Below the pieces are notes generated by a model. The model searched no databases and was not told where the DNA came from. It saw only the letters and a program-made list of their open reading frames with translations. A DNA stretch of 64,000 bases from a virus, in the IMG/VR virus record IMGVR_UViG_3300032087_006453, positions 1 through 64,000 of that record, one strand, 5' to 3'. This document shows, piece by piece, positions 1 through 5,991 of the stretch. Numbering within the stretch: position 1 is the first letter of the stretch; the number at the start of each line of letters is the position of its first letter. Position numbers and translations under genes: made by a program.

Positions 1-55
1 CTTCCAATCGAGCCTTGAGGAGCTCGGCGCGGCGAGCGTCATTCATGCGTGGCAT
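1..55 (-). CDS. Partial small protein, unknown
   Basis: The gene starts at an ATG at position 55, 7 bases after a strong AAGGAGG ribosome site, and runs off the left edge. The visible N-terminus is MPRMNDARRAELLKARLE, which looks helical and charged. It follows directly behind a copy of the recurrent promoter cassette (62-109), so it belongs to the class of small genes that each have their own promoter. No family is recognised from 18 residues. Confidence 0.6.
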   Translation of the reverse strand, partial: MPRMNDARRAELLKARLE

Positions 56-61
56 ACAGAA

Positions 62-109
62 CCTCCTTACAATGATATACTATCACATCACAGAAGAATC
101 TGCACTCAA
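62..109 (-). promoter_or_regulatory. Recurrent phage promoter cassette, copy 1
   Basis: On the minus strand it reads GTGCAG (-35-like), 17 bases, TAGTAT (-10), then TGTAAGGAGG just before the start codon. The same layout recurs upstream of at least twelve genes in the window. The transcript leader would be only about 20 bases. Confidence 0.65.
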
Positions 110-123
110 ATGAACAAAAGTTG

Positions 124-209
124 TGGTGCCCCGAGAGGGGATCGAACCCTCACTCCCTACGGGAAGGAGGGTTTAAGCCTCCCGTGTCTACCAATTCCAC
201 CATCAGGGC
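124..209 (-). tRNA. tRNA-Leu(TAA)
   Basis: Reverse complement folds as a class II tRNA with acceptor GCCCTGA/TCGGGGC, anticodon loop CTTAAAC giving TAA, a long variable arm and T-loop TTCGATC. The 3' CCA is encoded (124-126). The 3' end of the upstream membrane-protein gene overlaps it. Confidence 0.95.
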
Positions 210-380
210 TCTGTCCCACCACTTCTCGAAAGCATAATGAATGACCGTGAGAACTGTCATGAGAGCCACAGTAAGTACAAAGGACTTCTGCCATCCTCCG
301 AGAAAAATCAAGTTGTAAATCATAGCAATGAAAAAGCTGATGAGCCGCCAAGCAATGACCTTCTTAACCGTATCAGACAC
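150..380 (-). CDS. DUF2061-like small membrane protein
   Basis: 76 codons from a GTG at 380, preceded by GGGAG. Two membrane segments are visible (about residues 11-28 and 33-50), with the pattern VKKVIAWRLISF near the start and HYAFEKWW near residue 48, as in the DUF2061 family of small predicted inner-membrane proteins. The role of that family is not established. The start overlaps the end of the previous gene by 8 bases. The last 17 codons lie inside the tRNA-Leu gene, so the C-terminus is a translation of tRNA sequence; either the overlap is tolerated or the true end was lost when the tRNA arrived. Confidence 0.65.
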   Translation of the reverse strand: MSDTVKKVIAWRLISFFIAMIYNLIFLGGWQKSFVLTVALMTVLTVIHYAFEKWWDRALMVELVDTGGLNPPSRRE

Positions 381-594
381 TTTGCAGCTCCCACTTGGTT
401 CTGTCGTTGATGAAGCCTATTTGGTAGCCGACGACAGTTTCTCTTTTGCCCAGAATGTAAGCAATACTTCCTTCAACCTCTGACAGTCCGTTGGGTTTCT
501 CATCAACAAGTATTCCAACGTCAAGTTCCTTGACCACTTCACCGCAGTCAAGGAACTTCCTGCTAACAACCCTAACGAGATCCCCTACTTTCAC
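373..594 (-). CDS. Small beta-rich protein, unknown
   Basis: 73 residues, with a GTG start whose last bases overlap the TGA stop of the gene before (GTGA). The opening MKVGDLVRVVSRK resembles the SH3/KOW-like small phage proteins found elsewhere in this window (12675-12941, 3243-3518), suggesting a small beta barrel. No catalytic motif is visible. Tight coupling on both sides supports it being real. Confidence 0.6.
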   Translation of the reverse strand: MKVGDLVRVVSRKFLDCGEVVKELDVGILVDEKPNGLSEVEGSIAYILGKRETVVGYQIGFINDRTKWELQSV

Positions 595-779
595 TCCTCA
601 TCTTTGGGGGTTAGCCAGCTTTCCCTTGCGTGAGTGATGCAGCCGAAGCTAGAACCCTGCGTGATGCGAATCAGGTAGACATCCTCGTTCAGTCCCCATC
701 GCATCTTCTTCAAAACCTCGGCCTGGAACTTGTCTTGCTGGCCGTTGTCGACCACAACGCGTGTGTTGTTCTTAAGCAT
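591..779 (-). CDS. Small protein, unknown
   Basis: 62 residues with ATG at 779 preceded by GGGGAGTAGCA. Contains alternating strands and charged segments (TRVVVDNGQQ, VYLIRITQG). The stop overlaps the next start. No family recognised; probably an accessory gene of the early region. Confidence 0.55.
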   Translation of the reverse strand: MLKNNTRVVVDNGQQDKFQAEVLKKMRWGLNEDVYLIRITQGSSFGCITHARESWLTPKDEE

Positions 780-781
780 TG

Positions 782-934
782 CTACTCCCCTCTGTTTCGA
801 TCAATGGATTGTACTCGAGTTTCCTTGTGTTTTTCAACAAACTCTGAATGTTTTGTGAAAGCGAACTCGAGACCGTGAAAAATAAAAGCAGAAACAATTG
901 TAATGGAAAGGATGAACAGGATTGCTGTGTCCAC
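782..934 (-). CDS. 50-residue single-pass membrane protein
   Basis: A GTG at 934 follows AGGAG by 7 bases and opens a 50-residue protein. Residues 3-20 (TAILFILSITIVSAFIFH) form one membrane segment, followed by a charged tail ending in DRNRGE. The stop sits in the ribosome site of the next gene. A longer open frame overlaps here but begins inside tRNA-Gln, so this shorter frame with a proper ribosome site is preferred. Function unknown; it could be a small inner-membrane modulator. Confidence 0.6.
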   Translation of the reverse strand: MDTAILFILSITIVSAFIFHGLEFAFTKHSEFVEKHKETRVQSIDRNRGE

Positions 935-955
935 TTTAACTCCTGACTCAAAAAG

Positions 956-1028
956 CTGGGGTGGTAGGACTCGAACCCACGGTAGCTGGTGCCAAAAACC
1001 AGCGCCTTACCAACTTGGCCACACCCCA
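956..1028 (-). tRNA. tRNA-Gln(TTG)
   Basis: Acceptor TGGGGTG/CACCCCA, anticodon loop TTTTGGC giving TTG, T-loop TTCGAGT, discriminator G. The 3' CCA is not encoded (the next bases are CTT), so it depends on a CCA-adding enzyme, which this phage itself encodes at 33906-35273. Confidence 0.95.
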
Positions 1029-1048
1029 ATAATGTAGGTTGGCACACT

Positions 1049-1765
1049 TTAACCGGTATGCCAGCGGAAAGAGTGTTTAGTCGCTAACAGTCTATACGCC
1101 CTTTCATAGTTACCTCCCTTGGCTGCGATCCCCACGGAAAGCAGAGCCTGACGAATGCTGGGCTCTCGTTCCAGTGCCTCTAAAAGATCATTGTCGCTAA
1201 CCCTTTTCCCGGACTTTCCTTTATTTTTGTTCCTGCCTCGCCATGTCTTTGTTTGGCTGTGGCAGTTTGGACATAAGAACTCTAGGTTATCTCTGCTGTT
1301 GTTCTTGTTATCGCCGTCAATATGTTCAAGCTCGAGTACTAAGGTTTCACCCAACCAGTCTCCAATTCCGCACCGGTTACATTTCCCATCTTGTTCCCTA
1401 TGAATCTTGAGCCTCTTTAGTCCCATGTTCGGTATTGACTCCCATGGCAGTGACAATTGTTCGAGTAATTTTTGTTCCCGTAATTTCTCTCTAGTCACTG
1501 CATCTGGATTTTTGTCACAACGAACTATATGACCCCCAAGGCTTGAGCCCTTAGCATATCCCTTACCACACCACTCACATATATGTGGCTTTTCCTTACC
1601 TTGACTTTCTTTTCTGGTATTCCTACCTTTCAAGGCTTTTGAGGTTTTGGCATTAATTGACTTTCTTTTCGTCTTTGTTGAAAAGCCTCTTGCACATTTG
1701 ATTGAACAGAATCGCCCTGATCCGTATGTGCCATCGTGGCCTTTGTTACAGTTTTCACAGTTCAT
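1049..1765 (-). CDS. HNH endonuclease with zinc-finger domains
   Basis: 238 residues from ATG 1765, 6 bases after GGAGGG. The N-terminus carries Cys pairs (CENC, then FCSIKCARGF), a second zinc-finger-like block (CEWCGKGYAKGSSLGGHIVRC, about 65-85), and near 130-175 the HNH core: CNRCG, LELEHIDGDNKNN, LEFLCPNCHSQ. This is the layout of homing-type HNH nucleases that use zinc fingers to bind DNA. It lies between tRNA-Gln and the intron-bearing tRNA-Lys, so it may be, or descend from, the element that mobilised this tRNA segment. It is not inside the intron. Confidence 0.85.
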   Translation of the reverse strand: MNCENCNKGHDGTYGSGRFCSIKCARGFSTKTKRKSINAKTSKALKGRNTRKESQGKEKPHICEWCGKGYAKGSSLGGHIVRCDKNPDAVTREKLREQKLLEQLSLPWESIPNMGLKRLKIHREQDGKCNRCGIGDWLGETLVLELEHIDGDNKNNSRDNLEFLCPNCHSQTKTWRGRNKNKGKSGKRVSDNDLLEALEREPSIRQALLSVGIAAKGGNYERAYRLLATKHSFRWHTG

Positions 1766-1817
1766 TCGAACCCTCCTTACATAAATAGTAAGGTCAAACT
1801 GTAAGTTCAAAAGAAAA

Positions 1818-2097
1818 TGGTGGGGTGTCTGGGGCTCGAACCCAGGACCTGCGGTTTACGTACCACTACAATTTTCATTGCCGTCATATGACGTTTGTGG
1901 TCTGGACTTTCTCTTTATCCCGAAGGATACCGCCCGTCAAGTCTCTACACCTTCCACCTTGTGGTGGCTTGGCTCGGGATTGCCATCAGCGTTACCTGTT
2001 AAGGGTTCCCCGAATTTGAGCGGTTATTCGACACCGGTTACCCGATGAAGCTCCCATTTGAAAAAGACCGATGCTCTACCAACTGAGCTAACACCCC
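1818..2097 (-). tRNA. tRNA-Lys(TTT) interrupted by a group I intron
   Basis: 5' exon 2097-2063 (acceptor GGGGTGT, D arm, first half of the anticodon arm) and 3' exon 1858-1818 (AAACCGC, variable loop, T arm CTGGG/CCCAG, acceptor ACACCCC, encoded CCA). Joining the exons gives loop CTTTTAA, hence anticodon TTT, splitting between anticodon bases 2 and 3. The anticodon stem has one T-C mismatch at its base. The exact splice base is ambiguous by one or two positions because the 5' site lies in a run of five T. Confidence 0.85.
1859..2062 (-). ncRNA. Group I self-splicing intron in tRNA-Lys
   Basis: About 204 bases. The minus strand shows the conserved core: a P1 pairing of exon CTTTT with GGGAG, AATCCCGAGCCAAG (P6/J6 region), GTAGAGACTTGACGGG (P3'/P8/P7) and AAGAGAAAGTCC (P7'), ending in G. 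This matches the small IC3-type introns of cyanobacterial tRNA-Leu(UAA) in layout. No reading frame with nuclease motifs lies inside. Confidence 0.88.
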
Positions 2098-2100
2098 GCA

Positions 2101-2135
2101 AATTTTACGTGCTCTACCAACTGAGCTAGCGTCCC
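2101..2135 (-). pseudogene. Truncated tRNA 5' half
   Basis: The minus strand begins GGGACGCTAGCTCAGTTGG and continues GTAGAGCACG, a normal tRNA acceptor 5' strand plus D arm. It then runs into A/T-rich bases and the start of tRNA-Lys. No anticodon arm or 3' half follows. It carries ACGTAAA, the same bases as the 3' splice junction of the neighbouring intron. Confidence 0.7.
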
Positions 2136-2149
2136 GATATCGGTAGTCT

Positions 2150-2179
2150 ATTATAGGCTCGAATGAACGACGTTTTCAA
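2150..2179 (-). promoter_or_regulatory. Sigma70-like promoter for the tRNA-Lys segment
   Basis: TTGAAA, 18 bases, TATAAT on the minus strand, ending 15 bases before the tRNA relic and tRNA-Lys. It lies at the 3' end of the lipoprotein gene. Close to the bacterial housekeeping consensus, so it could be used by host polymerase from the start of infection. Confidence 0.6.
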
Positions 2180-2402
2180 GCCTGTACTGAACATTTCCCT
2201 CATCGCTAATGGGGAAGCATTCGAGCGTGTCGCTGTAGTGTGCGTAGCAAACAACGTTGTATCGACTGTCCACCCAACGCTGAAGCCCTCGGAAGTCGGA
2301 GCGCATCACATCAGGATCCGCGATGACCACAATCTCTCCGTCATTGCTCACTGGCGTCGTGGTGGAGCATGCGGCGACGAGCATCAGTGCTAGAAACTTC
2401 AT
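2151..2402 (-). CDS. Small lipoprotein
   Basis: 83 residues. Of two adjacent ATG codons, the one at 2402 is preferred because it sits 5 bases after GGAG. MKFLALMLVAAC is a short type II signal with lipobox VAAC at residue 12, after which the mature protein is Ser/Thr-rich. It would be anchored in a membrane of a Gram-negative host, as expected for superinfection-exclusion or o-spanin-like lipoproteins, but no partner is visible next to it. The mature part shows no known domain. Confidence 0.65.
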   Translation of the reverse strand: MKFLALMLVAACSTTTPVSNDGEIVVIADPDVMRSDFRGLQRWVDSRYNVVCYAHYSDTLECFPISDEGNVQYRLENVVHSSL

Positions 2403-2420
2403 CATCTCTCCTGTCTTAAG

Positions 2421-2495
2421 TGGTACTCCCAAGGGGAATCGAACCCCTATCGCGAGAGTGAAAATCTCGCATCCTAACCGTTAGACGATGGGAGC
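2421..2495 (-). tRNA. tRNA-Glu(TTC)
   Basis: Acceptor GCTCCCA/TGGGAGT, anticodon loop TTTTCAC giving TTC, T-loop TTCGATT, discriminator A, CCA encoded. Clean cloverleaf with a G-U pair at the acceptor end. Confidence 0.95.
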
Positions 2496-2499
2496 AAAG

Positions 2500-2575
2500 T
2501 GGTACGGGCGGGGGGAATTGAACCCCCGACATCTGCTTTATAAGAACAGCGCTCTAACCCCTGAGCTACGCCCGC
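2500..2575 (-). tRNA. tRNA-Ile(TAT)
   Basis: Acceptor GCGGGCG/CGCCCGT, anticodon loop CTTATAA giving TAT, which reads AUA directly. Most bacteria read AUA with a lysidine-modified CAT tRNA, so a TAT version frees the phage from that modification. CCA is encoded. Confidence 0.93.
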
Positions 2576-2682
2576 ATAGTGTAGGGATTATGTTCTGAAC
2601 GCCAGAGACAGTGACCGGAGTGTGTCTCACTTAGGCTCTGTAGATGCCTCCTAGTAAACTCTACAATCTTGCAAGCGAATGT

Positions 2683-2964
2683 TCAGCTCCAGGTGCCAGA
2701 AAGTGGAGGGTAGCGATCGTGAATGACAGCCCTGACGGCAGGGTCGGAACACGACGAACGCAGTCGCCTGAGGCAGCTTCGGCGCCAGCTCTTCCTCTCG
2801 AACCGACTCATTTCGTAGTGCTTGCTCTTTGGCTTGAAGTCGTTGACGACGGCAGCGAAATCAGCATCATTCTCGATCAGCCAATCAGCAACCACTCGAG
2901 ATCGATAGCGAGCATCCCAGCCAATGAGAGGACTTAGCAGAAGGTGAAAAATCGAAGCAAACAT
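2683..2964 (-). CDS. 93-residue protein, unknown
   Basis: Start at ATG 2964, 7 bases after GGAGGG; the longer upstream open frame is the previous gene read in another frame. The N-terminal 15 residues are hydrophobic (MFASIFHLLLSPLIG) and the C-terminal half is very basic with two cysteines. It could be a membrane-anchored or secreted peptide. The stop of the previous gene lies one base before this ATG, giving coupling. Confidence 0.5.
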   Translation of the reverse strand: MFASIFHLLLSPLIGWDARYRSRVVADWLIENDADFAAVVNDFKPKSKHYEMSRFERKSWRRSCLRRLRSSCSDPAVRAVIHDRYPPLSGTWS

Positions 2965-2965
2965 G

Positions 2966-3235
2966 TCAGTCCCTCCAGGTAATGTAAATGCCGTCCAACC
3001 TCTTGAACCCCAGCTTAAAAAGGGCTTCAAGAATCTCACCCTCCATCTCTTCGTCGCATGGCTGATATTGAGGCATCTCCGAATGGAATGCGATCGCGTA
3101 CCTGCCCATCTTTGAGGCCTTGGCACAATCATCGAGCACTCGCCTGAGCTGGCGATTGATGATCCTCACGCGCCTCTCATCTGTCGCCTTCTTGAGATCG
3201 CTAGCTTTGGTCAGACTTTCTAGATTTGTAATCAT
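2966..3235 (-). CDS. 89-residue protein, unknown
   Basis: ATG at 3235 follows GAGGAAACA. N-terminal helix rich in Lys and Arg, then an alternating pattern ending in LFKLGFKRLDGIYITWRD. Plausibly a small soluble alpha/beta protein. No motif recognised; one of a set of accessory genes in the 2.6-5.2 kb block. Confidence 0.6.
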   Translation of the reverse strand: MITNLESLTKASDLKKATDERRVRIINRQLRRVLDDCAKASKMGRYAIAFHSEMPQYQPCDEEMEGEILEALFKLGFKRLDGIYITWRD

Positions 3236-3242
3236 TGTTTCC

Positions 3243-3518
3243 TCACGCAATCTTTGTTAGTGAACCTAGACGGACATCCCACGTCTGGTAATCATCTGCC
3301 TTAATCAAGGCATTGACTCGCTTGACCTTGGTGATGGTACCGGTGATCGTGCCGTGCCTGGATGGGAACGATACTCGATCGCCCTTTTTCAGGAGCTTCT
3401 TGTTCTCGGAACCCTTGACTTTCTTGCGGCGCTTGTGCTCATTTGCAACGCAGCGCCACAGGGTCATGATGTCTTCGTCTGACATCGTGCTAACCATTGC
3501 TTCGTAAACTTCTTTCAT
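3243..3518 (-). CDS. Small protein with KOW/SH3-like tail, unknown
   Basis: 91 residues. The first half is helical and ends in a strongly basic stretch (HKRRKKVKGSENKK). The second half (LLKKGDRVSFPSRHGTITGTITKV) has the G-D-x-V and G-T-I-T-G pattern of small SH3-like barrels such as KOW motifs, which often bind nucleic acid or ribosomes. Its ATG overlaps the stop of the preceding gene by 4 bases. Function not known. Confidence 0.6.
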   Translation of the reverse strand: MKEVYEAMVSTMSDEDIMTLWRCVANEHKRRKKVKGSENKKLLKKGDRVSFPSRHGTITGTITKVKRVNALIKADDYQTWDVRLGSLTKIA

Positions 3519-3739
3519 TGGTCAAACCCCAGGAACTCATCGTTGCGCATGCAGCTTTCGGCATCGGCTCGGTCATAAAACCAAAGCTTTGGAGTCCGGA
3601 AGGGCGACCGGCCGGGGCATCGAACCTCGACGCAGACCATCCAGCCCCGCTCTCCCGAGTCGGAGAAGGCCTCGACCAAGCAGAGCTCGTCGCCGAGGTC
3701 GTTCTTGCGACCGCTGTAGTTGACGTTGTTGTTTTTCAC
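3515..3739 (-). CDS. 74-residue protein, unknown
   Basis: GTG start at 3739, 7 bases after AAGGAGG, directly behind promoter cassette copy 2. Compact, mixed composition with two cysteines. Its position as first gene after a promoter, followed by coupled genes down to 2683, suggests a five-gene early operon. Confidence 0.6.
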   Translation of the reverse strand: MKNNNVNYSGRKNDLGDELCLVEAFSDSGERGWMVCVEVRCPGRSPFRTPKLWFYDRADAESCMRNDEFLGFDQ

Positions 3740-3745
3740 TCAGCA

Positions 3746-3792
3746 CCTCCTTACAATGATATAGTACCACAGTTTGGGGGAATCTGCACTCA
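3746..3792 (-). promoter_or_regulatory. Recurrent phage promoter cassette, copy 2
   Basis: GTGCAG, 17 bases ending in TGG, TACTAT, then TGTAAGGAGG. The TGG just before the -10 gives an extended -10 look. It begins 4 bases after the previous stop codon. Confidence 0.7.
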
Positions 3793-3796
3793 ACTC

Positions 3797-4027
3797 TTAC
3801 GGAACTCGGGTGAAATGAAACCAACAAGTCTGAACCTTTCCCTCGTGGAGGACATCTACAATCCTGCGTGGCCATGCGGCAGGAACTTTCTGGCCACGAG
3901 ATTTCCAACGCCTCACTTGGTCAATGTCTGCAGGGTTGGATCGAATCTCCAAAACGAGACCCTGAGCCCATCCTGGACCGCTTTCCGCAGACCTGAACTG
4001 CACGATGTCACCGGGCTTAATTCCCAC
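3797..4027 (-). CDS. 76-residue SH3-like protein, unknown
   Basis: GTG start at 4027 preceded by GGAGGAAGAAG; the 11-base overlap with the previous gene fits coupling. The opening MGIKPGDIVQFRS and later GLVLEIRS suggest a small beta barrel. A longer frame reaches 4186 but covers the upstream gene and has no ribosome site. The next promoter cassette begins just past its stop. Confidence 0.55.
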   Translation of the reverse strand: MGIKPGDIVQFRSAESGPGWAQGLVLEIRSNPADIDQVRRWKSRGQKVPAAWPRRIVDVLHEGKVQTCWFHFTRVP

Positions 4028-4484
4028 CTTCTTCCTCCACGACTTCCAGACTGTCGATGTCGATGAACCCTCGCCACCCTTTTCGGCCACGCTTTTTCTG
4101 GTTTTCAGTTGGGTCCATCTGCACTTCGTAGATCCAGTAACCACGAGCCTCACTGGCTCGACCGCCGAACACATCGTCTTCGTCAACGTGTTCCCAATCG
4201 CTAGGATGGTAGTAGTCGTCGGAACCCATGAACAACATCACGCTGGTTGACACAACGGTTCCGAGGCGTTCGCGGTTGGCTCTTGACTTGACCCTGGCGC
4301 CGACCGGAATGGCGGGCTGTGTTTCTCGCTTGATTCGCTCCACTTCAGCCTTTCGCAGATCCTCGAGCATCGTGTCCCAGACTTGGTGAACCTGTTCTAA
4401 TGCTCTAGCTCTCTCTGCGAAGAAGTGGTTATGGTTCATGATGTAGCCCTTGCTAACAAGGGACTTCTTGTCTAAGATGCTCAT
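4017..4484 (-). CDS. 155-residue protein, unknown
   Basis: Start at ATG 4484, 6 bases after GGAGG and directly behind promoter copy 3. A helical N-terminal third (EQVHQVWDTMLEDLRKAEVERIKRE) precedes a beta-rich part starting IPVGARVKSRANRERLGTVVS, again SH3-like, and an acidic tail EVVEEEGGN. Likely a soluble accessory protein; no enzyme motif. Confidence 0.6.
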   Translation of the reverse strand: MSILDKKSLVSKGYIMNHNHFFAERARALEQVHQVWDTMLEDLRKAEVERIKRETQPAIPVGARVKSRANRERLGTVVSTSVMLFMGSDDYYHPSDWEHVDEDDVFGGRASEARGYWIYEVQMDPTENQKKRGRKGWRGFIDIDSLEVVEEEGGN

Positions 4485-4489
4485 CAGCA

Positions 4490-4534
4490 CCTCCTTACAA
4501 ACAGATATTACCACAGTTTCAGGGTTTACACTCA
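4490..4534 (-). promoter_or_regulatory. Recurrent phage promoter cassette, copy 3
   Basis: GTGTAA, about 15 bases ending TGTGG, TAATAT, then TTTGTAAGGAGG. The TGA inside TTGAGTG is close to the previous gene's stop, as in other copies. Confidence 0.6.
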
Positions 4535-4771
4535 AGCCGCGGCTGTTTTCAGCGCCTCGATGAGCTCCATGACCTTGCGCCACTCCTTAGCCGCGCGCTC
4601 CTCACCCTCGTCGACCCGGTCCATCGCGCGAAGCCACTGCTTCGTTCCCGGCGTCCAGCGCTTGGCTTCCTTCCGCCACTCCTTGGTACCGTTGTTCCAG
4701 CTCTTGTGCCGGAACATCGCGTTCTCCAGGCGAGTCTTCAGGAGCGCCACCCGGTCAGTTGCATCAGCCAT
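4532..4771 (-). CDS. 79-residue helical protein, unknown
   Basis: ATG 4771 with AAGGAGG. Almost entirely helical and Trp/Lys-rich, with two similar blocks (NGTKEWRKEAKRW and PGTKQWLRAMDRV), suggesting an internal repeat of about 15 residues. Follows promoter copy 4. No known family; the Trp-Lys repeats could bind a host protein or nucleic acid. Confidence 0.6.
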   Translation of the reverse strand: MADATDRVALLKTRLENAMFRHKSWNNGTKEWRKEAKRWTPGTKQWLRAMDRVDEGEERAAKEWRKVMELIEALKTAAA

Positions 4772-4778
4772 ACTGCAT

Positions 4779-4826
4779 CCTCCTTACAATCAGATATTAC
4801 CACAGTTGCCTATTGACTTGCACTCA
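4779..4826 (-). promoter_or_regulatory. Recurrent phage promoter cassette, copy 4
   Basis: GTGCAA, about 18 bases ending TGTGG, TAATAT, then TGTAAGGAGG. Its GAGTG start overlaps the stop of the gene before. Confidence 0.65.
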
Positions 4827-5135
4827 GCTTCGGTTCTTGCTTGCCTGGCGCTCGCGCATCAGCCGATCGAACCTCTCCATCGAGGTTTCCGGGCGCTCAT
4901 TCTCCCAGACGAGCTTGCCTTCACCGGGAAGGGCGGTCGGGTTCGGCGTCACCCGGATCTCGGTGCGCTTGCCCATGCGCTGCGAGCCGAGTGCAGCTTC
5001 GATCGCGAACTCAAGGCTCGGCCATGTCGAGGTCAAGAGCTTGCCTCGCAAGTGGGGTGCGCTCTGGTCGATCGGTCGGTTTCGGCTGTCGAAGCAGGTG
5101 ATGTGGAAGAAGGTGGTGGGGTTTGCATGGGTCAT
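4824..5135 (-). CDS. 103-residue protein, unknown
   Basis: ATG 5135 after AAGGAGG and promoter copy 5. Mixed alpha/beta; the C-terminal 20 residues are a charged helix (MERFDRLMRERQASKNRS). The codon use is notably GC-richer than in neighbouring genes (4.5-5.1 kb as a whole), which may mark a recent acquisition. Confidence 0.6.
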   Translation of the reverse strand: MTHANPTTFFHITCFDSRNRPIDQSAPHLRGKLLTSTWPSLEFAIEAALGSQRMGKRTEIRVTPNPTALPGEGKLVWENERPETSMERFDRLMRERQASKNRS

Positions 5136-5142
5136 GTTGTTT

Positions 5143-5190
5143 CCTCCTTACAGTCAGATAATACAACAAAGGAGAATTTTCTGCACTCAG
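5143..5190 (-). promoter_or_regulatory. Recurrent phage promoter cassette, copy 5
   Basis: GTGCAG, 17 bases, TATTAT, then TGTAAGGAGG. Located between the orphan leader peptide (5197-5232) and the 4824-5135 gene. Confidence 0.68.
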
Positions 5191-5196
5191 TTTTAG

Positions 5197-5232
5197 CTAA
5201 ATTTTATGTAGCTGCTTCTTCGTGAGTTTCAT
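5197..5232 (-). CDS. Orphan capsid-targeting-like leader peptide
   Basis: An ATG overlapping the previous stop (ATGA) opens MKLTKKQLHKI and then stops. The 11 residues match the first residues of the MKITRKQLRRIISEA leader found at 16716-17009 and 27728-28180. It is either the remnant of a leader-bearing gene replaced by the promoter cassette and downstream gene, or a tiny expressed peptide. No ribosome site of its own is obvious. Confidence 0.4.
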   Translation of the reverse strand: MKLTKKQLHKI

Positions 5233-5744
5233 GACAAAGCCTTGTATAGCCTTTCCGCATGTTCATCGGTCCCATACTTTTCGACAAAATCAGCGACGCT
5301 CATTTTTTCAACTTTCGGTGAGGTGTTACGCCCGGTGTACTGTTCAAGAAACATGATCTGCTTCTCTGGATCGTACTTCAGCTCTTTAGCACAACCCAGT
5401 ACAATTTCTAAAATTGAATAAATGACGTAATCAGGCTGGTTAATCAAAGGTTCAATGAAGTTAAAATCCAACCCGTTTGAAACCCTGACATACCCTTTTC
5501 GCATTGCGACTTCATCGGCGTAGAGTCCAGAGAAGCCGGTATCATACCAGCCTTCGTCTTTACTACGTTCTTCTGCCCACTGAAGGTGCGTTTGACGGGG
5601 AGCCAAAATATTAATTTTGCCATTTCGTTCAATCCACGCCAAGGAATGAGTATACGGGCTGCAAGTTGCGTGATCCAATTCCTTGGACACTTCGTTAAGT
5701 GCGGTTCTAACAATGCGTCTAAGCTGGTTGGCGGTTACTATCAT
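5229..5744 (-). CDS. Leader-tagged protein, unknown
   Basis: 171 residues from ATG 5744. Residues 1-22 (MIVTANQLRRIVRTALNEVSKE) fit the shared leader: amphipathic helix, Leu-Arg-Arg-Ile core, then a possible cut after LNE. The rest has no recognised motif but is well-formed alpha/beta. By analogy with T4 internal proteins it may be packaged in the capsid. An ATATTTATT element precedes the start. Confidence 0.6.
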   Translation of the reverse strand: MIVTANQLRRIVRTALNEVSKELDHATCSPYTHSLAWIERNGKINILAPRQTHLQWAEERSKDEGWYDTGFSGLYADEVAMRKGYVRVSNGLDFNFIEPLINQPDYVIYSILEIVLGCAKELKYDPEKQIMFLEQYTGRNTSPKVEKMSVADFVEKYGTDEHAERLYKALS

Positions 5745-5759
5745 GCCAATAAATATGTG

Positions 5760-5849
5760 TCAGTGATCTCTAAACGTGCCATAGACGTGGCCTACGTGAA
5801 AGCTGATGAAGCACAGCGCTGCCGTGATTACAATTCCTCCAATAGTCAT
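5760..5849 (-). CDS. 29-residue membrane peptide
   Basis: ATG 5849 follows a strong AAAGGAGGT by 7 bases. Residues 2-17 (TIGGIVITAALCFISF) form one membrane segment; the tail is short and His-rich. Fills the space between two genes exactly. Function unknown. Confidence 0.5.
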   Translation of the reverse strand: MTIGGIVITAALCFISFHVGHVYGTFRDH

Positions 5850-5862
5850 GTTCTTACCTCCT

Positions 5863-5991
5863 TTACCCTGAAATAACCTTGATTAGCAAAAATCCGGCTG
5901 CCAAGACAATCATGCCAGAAACAATGCTGATGTCTCTTACAACTCTAGCGACAGCAAGTGCCAAAACTTTATCCCTATTGCTTTTCTTCAT
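5863..5991 (-). CDS. 42-residue single-pass membrane protein
   Basis: ATG 5991 follows GGAGAGCGAAGA and lies inside the end of thyX (17-base overlap). A basic N-terminus (MKKSNRDK) is followed by a long hydrophobic helix ending IVLAAGFLLIKVISG. A longer in-frame start at 6063 is inside thyX and has no ribosome site. Role unknown. Confidence 0.5.
   Translation of the reverse strand: MKKSNRDKVLALAVARVVRDISIVSGMIVLAAGFLLIKVISG

Noticed and set aside
772-1047. Long minus-strand open frame covering tRNA-Gln
   Set aside because: Its first 25 codons are tRNA sequence and it has no ribosome site; the 50-residue frame at 782-934 with AGGAG and GTG explains the region better.
1825-2019. Plus-strand open frame inside the intron
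   Set aside because: No nuclease motif, runs against the tRNA and intron, and overlaps core intron pairings.
3573-3908. 111-residue minus-strand open frame
   Set aside because: Crosses a promoter cassette and two supported genes in another frame.
4560-5225. 221-residue plus-strand open frame
   Set aside because: Lies opposite two minus-strand genes with promoters and ribosome sites; low-complexity Arg/Ser-rich composition typical of an antisense shadow.
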